Assembly (NCBI GenBank): GCA_030740135.1
Contig: JASLXW010000084.1
Location: 1-11,334 of the forward strand
DNA from: Nitrospinota bacterium
Lineage (GTDB): Bacteria; UBA8248; JACPRG01
DNA: 11,334 bases
Direction of reading: 5' to 3'
Shown here: in pieces, positions 1 to 9,557 of the stretch
Position numbering within the stretch: position 1 is the first letter of the stretch
How the letters are laid out: every line of letters begins with the position of its first letter
Notes under the pieces: generated by a model
What the model was told of the DNA's origin: nothing
Databases searched by the model: none
What the model saw: only the letters and a program-made list of their open reading frames with translations
Position numbers and translations under genes: made by a program

Positions 1-559
1 AGGGGACCGGGTTCTCGGCAAGCCGTCGAAAAATGATCCGAACCATCTCCGCGTCCAGCACCCGATCCACGGTCTGGGGAAGATGCTCCCGCGCGAGGCC
101 GTCGGACAGCCGCGCCAGGGCCTCGTGGTAATCCGGACGCGCGCCCCCTTCGAGGAGAAAGCCCCCCTCCCCCACAATCCGGCCGAGCCGCTCGAGTTCA
201 GCGCCCTCGCCGAAAGAGACCCGCCGCGCCCTGTCCTTCAACCGCAGAAAATCCCACCGAATGGCGAAGACCACGGCCACGGGAGAGGCTGGCGTCATGA
301 AAGCAACCTCCCGGATGGACTCAACCAGCCGCTCCGCCAGGAGGGCTTCGCTGTTCAACCCCGCCGCGTCGATGCGGTCTCCCCACCACGGGCTCGCGTC
401 GCGAAGGGTCCCCCAGGCCCGTTCTACCGACCCGCCCTCGACCGCCCGCTCGAGATCGCGCCGGCGGAGCAGGGCGCCTTCGAGCACCCGGACCCGGCCG
501 GCCGCGTAGAGAAATTCGTCCGCCTCGTTGAACGCGGCCGCGCAGAAACCCTGGATCAA
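1..559 (-). CDS. A/V-type ATP synthase subunit C (AC39/d-like), N-terminal part, cut by window edge
   Basis: The minus-strand frame stays open from 559 to position 1, giving 186 codons of a family usually 320-350 residues long; the C-terminal half lies outside. Subunit C is the funnel-shaped cytoplasmic protein that connects the central rotor shaft to the K ring. The N-terminus has the family signature region, with YAAGRVRVLEGALL at about residues 18-31 matching the usual 'Y-(A/V)-N-x-R-(V/I)-R-x-L-E' start. Later segments such as FAIRWDFLRLKDRARR are helical and amphipathic, as expected. No ATG fits. The start chosen is TTG at 559-557, which overlaps the TGA of subunit E (shared TTGA) and has GGGAGG seven bases upstream, so translation is probably coupled to subunit E. 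Position after subunit E matches the order of the E. hirae ntp operon. The family call is firm from motif plus context; the start is inferred. Confidence 0.88.
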   Translation of the reverse strand, partial: MIQGFCAAAFNEADEFLYAAGRVRVLEGALLRRRDLERAVEGGSVERAWGTLRDASPWWGDRIDAAGLNSEALLAERLVESIREVAFMTPASPVAVVFAIRWDFLRLKDRARRVSFGEGAELERLGRIVGEGGFLLEGGARPDYHEALARLSDGLAREHLPQTVDRVLDAEMVRIIFRRLAENPVP

Positions 560-1176
560 CCCGAAGCCTCCCGGGTGTCATCCGCGTCGAACAGAAGCTT
601 CGCGACCGACTCTTCGAGACCCTCCCGGACCCGCCGCGCCATGATCTCCAGGGAGAGGTTCACTTCCACGCTGCCGCGTTGGAGCACCGCCCCGGCCGCG
701 ATGTCCGGGCCGGCGTCCGCCAGGCGGATGGCGCCCTTCCTCCCCTCCGTCTCGAGCGCGCGGTTCAAGTCCTCCACGAAAGGCCCTCCCCACGCCTCCC
801 GGTCCGCCGGGGAAAGGAGCAGGCTCTCTTCTCCCGTCTCGACGACGGTCAGGAGAGCGCGCCGCAGGGCGATGCGGAAATCATCTTCCGAAGCGGCGAA
901 GGCGTCCATCGCGGATTGGAATACATCGTCCAGGGCCTTTTGCTTTTCGGCGAGGACGGCCTTTCGCGCGGTGAGGCGGGCATCCGTCAAGAGCCGTTCT
1001 TTTCGCGCGTCCGCATCGAGGCGCGCCTCGCGAAGCAGGCGGCGCTCCGTTTCCTCAGTGTCACGCGCGCCCCTGGAGCGGATGGCTTCGGCCTCGCGCC
1101 CGGCCTCCGCGAGGCGGGCTTCGGCCTTTGCCCTTGCTCCTTCCAGAACCCGCGATTTGATCTCATTCAGACCCAC
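556..1176 (-). CDS. A/V-type ATP synthase subunit E (peripheral stalk)
   Basis: Subunit E pairs with subunit G/H to form the peripheral stalk that holds the catalytic A3B3 head against the membrane stator. The product is about 206 residues, normal for the family (about 190-210). The first ~100 residues are an alanine-, glutamate- and arginine-rich heptad-like helix (for example EARLAEAGREAEAIRSRG), the coiled-coil arm. The C-terminal half is a globular alpha/beta domain ending with the typical pattern AGAVLQRGSVEVNLSLE followed by a last helix. Two GTG starts are possible: 1182 and 1176. I chose 1176 because GAGGTG at 1187-1182 is then five bases upstream; it would overlap the start at 1182. 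A 62-base gap separates it from K, and its stop overlaps the start of subunit C. Assignment is by composition, length, C-terminal pattern and operon position. Confidence 0.88.
   Translation of the reverse strand: MGLNEIKSRVLEGARAKAEARLAEAGREAEAIRSRGARDTEETERRLLREARLDADARKERLLTDARLTARKAVLAEKQKALDDVFQSAMDAFAASEDDFRIALRRALLTVVETGEESLLLSPADREAWGGPFVEDLNRALETEGRKGAIRLADAGPDIAAGAVLQRGSVEVNLSLEIMARRVREGLEESVAKLLFDADDTREASG
567..572 (-). promoter_or_regulatory. Ribosome binding site that fixes the TTG start of subunit C
   Basis: GGGAGG on the minus strand lies inside the last codons of subunit E, seven bases before TTG at 559. No other start codon is available in this frame between the upstream stop at 580-578 and 559, so this site decides the start. 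Confidence 0.65.
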
Positions 1177-1238
1177 AGCCACACCTCAAACGCGCCGGGC
1201 GAACCCGCGGTCCAATTTTCTCCGCGGCCGCCCCATCA

Positions 1239-3847
<2,609 letters not shown>

Positions 3848-3861
<14 letters not shown>

Positions 3862-4180
3862 AGGCCGCCCTCATTTCTTGGATGATCGACTCGATGGCCG
3901 CCGCGCGCCGGGAAGGCAAAGATTCTCTCATCCGCTCAAGGGTGTTCCGGGTCCGAGAGGCGATATCATCGGCCTCCCGCCGGCCCTCCGCTTCGGCGGC
4001 TTCAAGGAGAGCGTCCCGCTCGGCCGCGCATTTCTCACGCACCGCCGCCAATCGGTCGCCGGAATCCTTCCGGGCCTGATCGAGGAGCGCGCGCGCTTCG
4101 GCATCGGAGCCCTCGACAGCCGCCCCGGCCTCCTCCTCCCAACCGGAAATATCCCGAATTACGTCGCCGACTTTGGACAT
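3848..4180 (-). CDS. A/V-type ATP synthase subunit G/H (peripheral stalk coiled coil), first gene of operon
   Basis: A 110-residue protein predicted to be almost entirely one long charged helix: alanine, glutamate, arginine and lysine dominate from about residue 14 to 90 (for example ARALLDQARKDSGDRLAA). There is no membrane segment. Size, composition and position before subunit I match the AhaH/NtpF/G family, the helical partner of subunit E in the peripheral stalk. Such proteins have few sequence motifs, so the call rests on gene order and coiled-coil character. The start is ATG at 4180; the region just upstream lacks a clear Shine-Dalgarno sequence, but no better start exists in frame. It is preceded by a good promoter (-10 at 4245-4250) and an untranslated leader of about 55-60 bases, which marks it as the first gene of the ATPase operon. 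Confidence 0.8.
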
Positions 4181-4244
4181 AGAAAGTGGATGTAACAGAT
4201 GGTGAAAGGTTTTGAAAGCCGGACAACCCTGAAAGCAACGCTAC

Positions 4245-4273
4245 TAAATATGGTTTTTCATGTCCCGTGTCAA
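4245..4273 (-). promoter_or_regulatory. Sigma70-type promoter for the A/V-ATPase operon
   Basis: On the minus strand TTGACA (4273-4268) is followed by a 17-base spacer and TATTTA (4250-4245). The -35 box is a perfect consensus, the spacing is ideal and the -10 box matches at four of six positions. This lies in the 162-base gap after parB and would start transcription near 4237, upstream of the G/H gene at 4180. It suggests the ATPase operon is transcribed independently of parAB. Confidence 0.7.
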
Positions 4274-4342
4274 TGTTTTTGTCGCCCGCGGAGCTCCATG
4301 TCCCGGTGATCGATTCAATCGCGACACCCGCAGGCGCCCAGA

Positions 4343-5206
4343 TCAGGGATTCAGGACGTCAACGAGACGTATCAGGTCATCATTCGTATAATATTCGAAT
4401 ATAATTCGACCGAATTTCTCCGTCCCCTTGATCGAGACCTTCGTTCCATACTTTCGCTTAAGATCCTCCTCCGCACGACGCAGGTGGACATCACGTCGAG
4501 AAGCCGGTTTCTTCTTCTCCGGCCTTTTGGGGGCGTTCACCAGGGTCTCCGCCTCCCTCACCGAGAGACCCCTCGACCTGATCTGCTCGGCGAGAGCCAT
4601 CTGGGCTTTGGGCGTCGCAAGAGCGAGGATCGCGCGGGCGTGGCCGGCCGACAGAGCGCCGGCGATGACATCGCCTTGGATGTGTTTCGGTAACTTCAAT
4701 AATCTCAATGTGTTGGATATCGTAGAGCGATCCTTCCCGACCTTTCGCGCCACATCTTCCTGCGAGAGATGGAAGTCGTCGGTGAGACGGAGATATGCCT
4801 CGGCCTCTTCGATGGGGTTGAGATCCTCCCGTTGGAGGTTTTCGATGATGGCAACCTCCATGACCGTCTGGTTGTCAATGTCTTTGATGATGGCCGGGAC
4901 GGTTTCGAGGCCGGCCAGCTTCGCCGCCCTCCAGCGCCGCTCACCCGCGATGATCTCATATCCGGAACCGGGCAAAGAGCGCAGGATCAAGGGCTGGATG
5001 ACGCCGCCCGCCTTGATGGAGTCCGCAAGCTGGGCGAGGGCGTCATTATCGAACCGGCGGCGGGGCTGATGCGCGCCCGGGCGGACTTGCGCCAGGGGAA
5101 CGTCGGCGATTGTCCGGCCGGCGGGGGTCTCAGCCGCGCCCGGGGCCGGCGGCGAGGCGTCGGGAAACAGGGCGGCCAGGCCCTTTCCCAATCGTTTTTT
5201 TCCCAT
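4343..5206 (-). CDS. parB: Chromosome partitioning protein ParB (Spo0J family)
   Basis: ParB is a CTP-dependent DNA clamp that loads at parS, slides along DNA, and stimulates ParA to move the replicated origin. The 287-residue product has all expected parts: an N-terminal ParA-contacting segment RLGKGLAALF (5-14), the HQPRRRF box (46-52), the CTP-binding GERRWRAAK motif (88-96), the ENLQREDLNPIEEA box (122-135), and a helix-turn-helix for parS within 148-170 (LSQEDVARKVGKDRSTIS). A basic linker (228-248) and a dimerisation domain (about 249-287) follow. The start is ATG at 5206 with a strong GGAGGGGA-type site about eight bases upstream. It follows parA by 84 bases, and matching parS sites lie upstream of parA. 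Nothing is missing or truncated. Confidence 0.97.
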   Translation of the reverse strand: MGKKRLGKGLAALFPDASPPAPGAAETPAGRTIADVPLAQVRPGAHQPRRRFDNDALAQLADSIKAGGVIQPLILRSLPGSGYEIIAGERRWRAAKLAGLETVPAIIKDIDNQTVMEVAIIENLQREDLNPIEEAEAYLRLTDDFHLSQEDVARKVGKDRSTISNTLRLLKLPKHIQGDVIAGALSAGHARAILALATPKAQMALAEQIRSRGLSVREAETLVNAPKRPEKKKPASRRDVHLRRAEEDLKRKYGTKVSIKGTEKFGRIIFEYYTNDDLIRLVDVLNP

Positions 5207-5290
5207 GATTTCCCCTCCCTCCCCCTCTGCGCAGGGGGGCGTGACTGACTTCAGGCGACCGGCGATTTCGGCGGGCCGGAGGACGTATTC

Positions 5291-6052
5291 TCAACCATTG
5301 GCGATGACCTCCCCCGCGAGCCGCAGATAGGCGGCGGCGCCGGTGGAGTTGATATCGTAAAGGATGATGGGCTTCCCATGGCTTGAGGCCTCGCTCAGCC
5401 TGACGTTTCGGGGAACAACGGTGTCGAAGATGCGCCCCTGAAAGTTTTGCCGCACGTCATCGGCCACCTGTCTGGCGAGTGAAGTGCGCCCGTCGAACAT
5501 CGTCAGGAGAACGCCTTCCATCGTGAGCCCGGGATTGAAGCTTTTTTGGACGAGCGAGACGGTATGGATGAGCTTTGAGAGGCCCTCGAGGGCGTAATAC
5601 TCGCACTGTAGGGGGATAATGAGGGAATTCGCCGCGACCAGTGCGTTCAGGGTAAGCAGGCCGAGGGAGGGCGGACAATCGATGAGGATGTAACGGTAAT
5701 GTTCATTCAGGGGCTTGATGGCTTCGAGGAGGCGGAACTCGCGGCTCGGGGTTTGCACGAGCTCCATCTCCGCGCCGGTCAGATCGATTCCCGACGGGAT
5801 GAGGTGGAGGTGTTCGAGGGCCGTGCGACGGATGACGGATTCCGCGGAGCGCCCGCCGACCACCAGGGCGTACGAGCCCCCTTCCGTCCCCGGGTCTTCG
5901 CACGCCAGACCGCTGGTCGCGTTCCCCTGGGGGTCGAAGTCAACGAGGAGGGTCTTTCGCTCGGCGGCGGCGAGACATGCGGCAAGGTTCACGGCCGTCG
6001 TGGTCTTTCCGACCCCGCCCTTCTGGTTGACGATGGCTATCGTCCTGGCCAT
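5291..6052 (-). CDS. parA: Chromosome partitioning ATPase ParA (Soj family)
   Basis: ParA is a Walker-type ATPase that binds the nucleoid as an ATP dimer and is released by ParB, giving directed movement of the ParB-parS complex. The 253-residue product has the deviant Walker A motif KGGVGKTT (11-18, signature lysine K11 and K16), the A-prime motif VDFDPQGN (37-44, D40), Walker B in ILIDCPPSLG (122-131, D125), and the C-terminal PRNVRLSEASSHGKP block (214-228) typical of chromosomal Soj/ParA. There is no N-terminal helix-turn-helix, so it is the small chromosomal type and not a self-regulating plasmid type. The start is ATG at 6052, with only a weak ribosome site upstream. It sits between rsmG and parB, with a perfect parS 20 bases upstream of its start. 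Confidence 0.97.
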   Translation of the reverse strand: MARTIAIVNQKGGVGKTTTAVNLAACLAAAERKTLLVDFDPQGNATSGLACEDPGTEGGSYALVVGGRSAESVIRRTALEHLHLIPSGIDLTGAEMELVQTPSREFRLLEAIKPLNEHYRYILIDCPPSLGLLTLNALVAANSLIIPLQCEYYALEGLSKLIHTVSLVQKSFNPGLTMEGVLLTMFDGRTSLARQVADDVRQNFQGRIFDTVVPRNVRLSEASSHGKPIILYDINSTGAAAYLRLAGEVIANG

Positions 6053-6072
6053 TGTTGTCCAAGGTTTCCGGT

Positions 6073-6088
6073 TGTTTCACGTGAAACA
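6073..6088. promoter_or_regulatory. parS site 1 (perfect consensus)
   Basis: TGTTTCACGTGAAACA is the 16-bp palindromic ParB loading site known from Bacillus Spo0J and many other bacteria. It lies between the start of parA (6052) and the end of rsmG (6116). ParB bound here could also influence parA transcription; that is inference. Confidence 0.96.
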
Positions 6089-6111
6089 TCATCGGGGTCG
6101 CGGCTAGGCCC

Positions 6112-6127
6112 TGTTTCACGTGAAACC
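6112..6127. promoter_or_regulatory. parS site 2 (one mismatch), overlapping the end of rsmG
   Basis: TGTTTCACGTGAAACC keeps the 14-bp palindromic core GTTTCACGTGAAAC and differs from consensus only in the last base. Its centre is 39 bp from that of parS site 1. It covers the final codons and stop of rsmG: read on the minus strand, GGT TTC ACG TGA encodes Gly-Phe-Thr-stop. Confidence 0.93.
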
Positions 6128-6808
6128 ATCGACCCCGTGTCCCAAAGAGATGATCCGGCCGCCCTCAATTTCAACGCGGCCCCGAACGAGAGCGCCGCAG
6201 TCCTCAAGCGCGCCCCGGGCGGCCTTGAGTTCCGCGGCGGCCTCTCTTCCCTGACGGATCAGGAGCCTTCCCTCAGGGGCCAACAATCGCCACACCATCG
6301 GCGCCAAAACCCCCACCGGCGCGACCGCCCTGGACAAGATTGCACCATATCCGCCGAGATGTCCAGCCCGTTCTTCCTCCGATTCCCCGGCCGCGCGGTC
6401 CAGCCCCAGGCGCTCGAACCGTACGTGAATCACCCGAAAATCGCCGATCCCCACCTCCCGAACCGCCTGTTTCAAAAACGCCACCTTCCGGCCCCCCGAT
6501 TCCACGAGCGTCATCCGGATCCCGGGAAACATCACGCCGATTGGGATGCCCGCGACCCCTGCCCCCGCGCCGACATCCAGGGCCTTCTCCCCATCCAGCG
6601 GGTCCCAAAGGCCCAGAAAATCGAGAGACTCGGGCAGGAGCCGGCCGGCTATCCCAACGGGATCGCGGACGCCGGTCAGGCGCCCCGTCCGGTTCCATTT
6701 GTTCAAAAGCGCGACGTAGGCCGACAAAGCAGCCGCTTTGGAATCGTCGAGAGGAGAGCCCCGGCGGGCGAAGGAGGATGCCAGGGCCTCGCGGATTTCA
6801 GGGTTCAT
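6116..6808 (-). CDS. rsmG: 16S rRNA (guanine527-N7)-methyltransferase RsmG (GidB)
   Basis: RsmG uses S-adenosylmethionine to methylate N7 of G527 in the 530 loop of 16S rRNA; loss gives low-level streptomycin resistance in several bacteria. The 230-residue protein has the expected helical N-terminus with LNKWNRTGRLTGVRDP (35-50; the usual NLT appears as RLT), the SAM-binding loop DVGAGAGVAGIPIG (78-91), LVESGGRKVAFLK (101-113), and the late conserved ILSRAVAPV segment (157-165). It is slightly longer than the usual ~210-residue form. The start is ATG at 6808; the ribosome site is poor and no clear promoter is visible upstream, so transcription may come from mnmG. It ends within parS site 2. 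The mnmG-rsmG-parA-parB order supports the identification. Confidence 0.95.
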   Translation of the reverse strand: MNPEIREALASSFARRGSPLDDSKAAALSAYVALLNKWNRTGRLTGVRDPVGIAGRLLPESLDFLGLWDPLDGEKALDVGAGAGVAGIPIGVMFPGIRMTLVESGGRKVAFLKQAVREVGIGDFRVIHVRFERLGLDRAAGESEEERAGHLGGYGAILSRAVAPVGVLAPMVWRLLAPEGRLLIRQGREAAAELKAARGALEDCGALVRGRVEIEGGRIISLGHGVDGFT

Positions 6809-7066
6809 GAAACCCGGATAAGGCGATGCGAGGACCCATCGAAGCGATAAGCCGTCATAGTCGTGTCTCGAAAGTGGCCTTGCGTTCCGAGGGCCTAACC
6901 TGGCTTTCTCACAAGGGGTGCGGTAGACGATTTTCGAACCGATGAATTCGCTTGGTCTTTCGCGATCCTGGAAGCGCCGACCTCATTTTCCGAAACACCC
7001 GCTGTAGTCTGCATTCGTCAGGGCAGGTCCTTCCGGGGAACAGCCGGTTTCAAATCCGCCGCAACG

Positions 7067-7183
7067 GTCATTCCCGCGAAGGCGGGAATCCAGAAACCCA
7101 TGGAGGTTCGACACGAAGCAATAGAGTCGTGGGAATGGTCTCCCATCCACCCCGGCTTGGATTCCCGCCTTCGCGGGAATGAC
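7067..7183. repeat. REP/MITE-like element with perfect 26-bp terminal inverted repeats
   Basis: The left arm (7067-7092) and right arm (7158-7183) are exact reverse complements over 26 bases, separated by 65 bases. Each arm is itself nearly palindromic: ATTCCCGC, a four-base loop, then GCGGGAAT. The motif GTCATTCCCGCGAAGGCGGG is a widely dispersed REP-type sequence in many bacteria, usually found between genes. In the spacer a small hairpin GGGA/TCCC (around 7131-7144) is also visible. No transposase is nearby, so if mobile it would depend on an enzyme acting from elsewhere, such as a REP-associated tyrosine transposase. The RNA could fold into a long structure or into two separate hairpins. 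Confidence 0.88.
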
Positions 7184-7307
7184 GGGATCGCTGGAATTCG
7201 TGTGGAAAGGGCTTCCTTCATCTCCTGATCGGCCATTTCTTTATGAGAAATCCAGGCTAATCGGCTCCGGCGGCAAGGCCAGCGCGCCGGGGGTTTCAAG
7301 CGGGCAG

Positions 7308-7326
7308 GGCGGGCGTCTTGCCCGCC
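7308..7326 (-). terminator. Hairpin directly after the mnmG stop, no T-run
   Basis: A perfect 7-bp GC stem (GGCGGGC / GCCCGCC) with a 5-base loop starts one base after the mnmG stop codon. Its position suits a transcript end or a 3'-stabilising hairpin, but no run of T follows on the minus strand, so efficient intrinsic termination is doubtful. Confidence 0.4.
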
Positions 7327-7327
7327 T

Positions 7328-9232
7328 TCAAGCCGCCGACCGCCTGAACCGCTCGAGGTGAACCATCAAAAGACCGACGGCGGAAGGGGTGACGCCGGAG
7401 ATCCGGGCGGCCTGTCCGAGCGTCCGGGGGCGAATCTGGTCCAGCTTTTCCTTCACCTCGACCGATAACCCATTAACTTCTTTATAATCAAATGGTTTTG
7501 GGATTTCCCGGTCTTCAAGGGCCCGCGCTCGCTCGACTTGCCGCCCCTGCCTGGCGATGTAGCCCTCATATTTTACGGCAATCTCGACCCCCTCAACAAT
7601 GTCACCAATCAGTGACTCGCCTCTTTCGCGAGAGCCCCCGCCCGCCGCTTCCGGGGCCGGAGGCCCGATCGCCCTGACGGCTTCGTAATTCAGCTCGGGC
7701 CGTTTCAACAAGTCGGCCAGCGACGAGGGGGAGTGGATGGGCGACGTCCCGAGGCCCTCCAGGGCGAGGTTCAACTCCGGCGTGGGCGTCACGCGGGTCA
7801 TCCTGAGCCGCTCGATTTCATTCTCGACGACCTCGCGCTTTCGGCAAAACCGCCCGTAATCTTCATCGCCCACCAGGCCGGCCGAGCGGCCCACGTCGCG
7901 CAGGCGCGCGTCGGCGTTGTCGTTTCGGAGGAGGAGCCGGAACTCGGCGCGGGAGGTGAACATCCGGTAGGGTTCATTCGTTCCCTTGGTCACGAGGTCG
8001 TCGATGAGGACGCCGATGTATGCCTGGTCCCTGCGGAGGACAAGAGGCTCTTTTCCCTGAACGGAGAGCGCGGCGTTGGCGCCCGCCATGAGCCCCTGGG
8101 CCGCCGCCTCTTCGTAGCCCGTCGTCCCGTTCAACTGCCCGGCATGGTAGAGACCCCGGACCCGTTTGGTTTCAAGCGTGGAGCGGAGCTGTGTCGGCGG
8201 GACGAAATCGTATTCCACGGCATAGCCGGGCTTGGTCATCTCGGCCCGTTCCAGTCCGGGGATCGTCCTGACGAACTCGACCTGTGCCTCCTCGGGCAGG
8301 CTGGTCGAGACGCCGTTTGGATAAATCTCGTCGGTGTCCAGGCCCTCGGGCTCCAGGAATACCTGGTGGGCGGTCTTCTCGGCGAACCGGACGACCTTGT
8401 CCTCGATGGAGGGGCAATACCGGGGTCCGGTTCCCACGATGACGCCCGCGTAGAGCGGCGAGTTCTCCATGTTTTTCCGGATGACCGCGTGTGTCCGCTC
8501 ATTGGTGTACGTGAGGTGACAAGGGACTTGCTCTCTGTCGATCCGCCGGGTGGAATAGGAGAACGGCGGCGGCGGCTCATCTCCCGGTTGAACCTCAAGC
8601 CTTTCAAAATCAATGGTTTTCCCATCCAGCCGCGGCGGCGTCCCGGTCTTGAGACGGCCGATCTCAAAACCCTTCGCCTTCAAGGCGTCCGAGAGCCCCA
8701 ACGCCGGCGGCTCGCCCATCCGTCCCGCGCGGACCTGGTCGAAGCCGATGTGGATCAAGCCGTTCAGGAAGGTTCCGGGCGTCAGAATGACCGTCCCGCC
8801 GTAGACCTCCTCGCCCTCGTCCGTCAGGACGCCCCGGACCTCATCCCCTTCGACCAGGACGTCTACGGCCATTCCCCGCTTGAGGGCAAGACCCGGCTCT
8901 TCATTCAAGGCCCCGGCGGCGTGCGAACGATAGAGGGCGCGGTCCGCCTGGGCGCGGAGGGCGCGGACGGCCGGGCCTTTCCGCGTGTTGAGCATCCGGA
9001 ACTGAATCCCTGTGGCGTCGATCATCTTCGCCATCGCCCCGCCCAGGGCGTCGATCTCCCGGACCAGGTGCCCCTTGGCTATTCCGCCGATGGCCGGGTT
9101 GCAAGACATCTGGCCGATCCGGCCGAGGTCGCCCGTCAGCATGAGCGTATCGGCGCCCATCCGCGCCGCGGCCAGGCAGGCTTCGATTCCCGCGTGCCCC
9201 GCGCCGACGACGATGACGCCATAAGTCCGCAT
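7328..9232 (-). CDS. mnmG: tRNA uridine-5-carboxymethylaminomethyl(34) synthesis enzyme MnmG (GidA)
   Basis: MnmG is the FAD protein that, with the GTPase MnmE, installs the (carboxymethyl)aminomethyl group on the wobble uridine (U34) of certain tRNAs. The 634-residue product is full length. Visible motifs are the FAD dinucleotide loop GAGHAG (10-15), [13 protein letters not shown] (43-55, with a conserved cysteine at C44), [18 protein letters not shown] (81-98), [13 protein letters not shown] (267-279, catalytic-type cysteine C273), and [20 protein letters not shown] (365-384). The helical C-terminal domain for MnmE and tRNA contact (about 560-634) is intact. The start is ATG at 9232 with AAGGA about nine bases upstream. 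A probable promoter lies at 9345-9317. mnmE is not in this window. It leads the mnmG-rsmG-parA-parB series. Confidence 0.98.
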   Translation of the reverse strand: MRTYGVIVVGAGHAGIEACLAAARMGADTLMLTGDLGRIGQMSCNPAIGGIAKGHLVREIDALGGAMAKMIDATGIQFRMLNTRKGPAVRALRAQADRALYRSHAAGALNEEPGLALKRGMAVDVLVEGDEVRGVLTDEGEEVYGGTVILTPGTFLNGLIHIGFDQVRAGRMGEPPALGLSDALKAKGFEIGRLKTGTPPRLDGKTIDFERLEVQPGDEPPPPFSYSTRRIDREQVPCHLTYTNERTHAVIRKNMENSPLYAGVIVGTGPRYCPSIEDKVVRFAEKTAHQVFLEPEGLDTDEIYPNGVSTSLPEEAQVEFVRTIPGLERAEMTKPGYAVEYDFVPPTQLRSTLETKRVRGLYHAGQLNGTTGYEEAAAQGLMAGANAALSVQGKEPLVLRRDQAYIGVLIDDLVTKGTNEPYRMFTSRAEFRLLLRNDNADARLRDVGRSAGLVGDEDYGRFCRKREVVENEIERLRMTRVTPTPELNLALEGLGTSPIHSPSSLADLLKRPELNYEAVRAIGPPAPEAAGGGSRERGESLIGDIVEGVEIAVKYEGYIARQGRQVERARALEDREIPKPFDYKEVNGLSVEVKEKLDQIRPRTLGQAARISGVTPSAVGLLMVHLERFRRSAA

Positions 9233-9557
9233 GCGCCGATTTCCTTATCCCCGGCCCCGGGAATTCGCACGGCCCCGGACCGGCCGGGAAGGTTTTCGCC
9301 GAATCGATCCAGTCCTATTTTATCCCCTCGCGAGCGGTTTGCCAGCCCCGGTTCCCCGCAAACGGCCCGCCCCCCCGCCGGGGATTCAGAAGCGAAGAGA
9401 CCGCCGTCCATTCCCGATCCCTGTCCGGCCGCTTCTCGATTCAGCGGGATGGTTTCTGTATGTTAGATGGGTCGATCCGCAACATCGAATACCCCGCGGC
9501 GGCGCTCCGGGCGGGAAAGGGTCTTTTATCATCCCCGCAATCATAGGAGTGTAAATC
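9233..9557. other. Divergent intergenic region between mnmG and the AsmA-like gene
   Basis: 325 bases that separate the divergent genes and must hold promoters for both. A plausible minus-strand promoter for mnmG is visible (9345-9317). The plus-strand gene has a clear ribosome site, AGGAG at 9545-9549, eight bases before its ATG, but only a poor promoter candidate. The stretch is GC-rich with no perfect DnaA box and no AT-rich unwinding segment, so it does not look like oriC itself. Confidence 0.6.
9317..9345 (-). promoter_or_regulatory. Probable sigma70-type promoter for mnmG
   Basis: On the minus strand CTGGCA (9345-9340, four of six consensus bases), a 17-base spacer and TAAAAT (9322-9317, five of six) stand out in otherwise GC-rich DNA. 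Transcription would begin near 9310, leaving a leader of about 75-80 bases before mnmG. Confidence 0.5.

Larger units (their letters stand above)
6809..7327. other. Intergenic stretch between mnmG and rsmG
   Basis: About 520 bases without a credible gene. It contains a 117-bp inverted-repeat element (7067-7183) and a hairpin just after mnmG (7308-7326). The rest (6809-7066 and 7184-7307) shows no tRNA fold, no convincing promoter toward rsmG and no ORF with protein-like composition. Such a long gap is unusual inside the usually compact mnmG-rsmG pair. Confidence 0.7.

Noticed and set aside
6920..6950. tRNA T-arm-like TTCGAA sequence in the mnmG-rsmG gap
   Set aside because: The flanking bases do not form the 5-bp T stem, and no acceptor or anticodon stem can be built around it.
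9245..9328. Two TTATCCCC sequences as DnaA boxes of an oriC next to mnmG
   Set aside because: Both deviate from TTATCCACA at key positions, there are only two, and no AT-rich unwinding region is present.
7733..9466. Plus-strand open frame of 577 codons opposite mnmG
   Set aside because: Mirror frame of mnmG, which has all family motifs on the other strand.
9440..9468. Plus-strand promoter TTCAGC-17-TTAGAT for the AsmA-like gene
   Set aside because: Both boxes are weak matches; spacing alone is not enough to call it.
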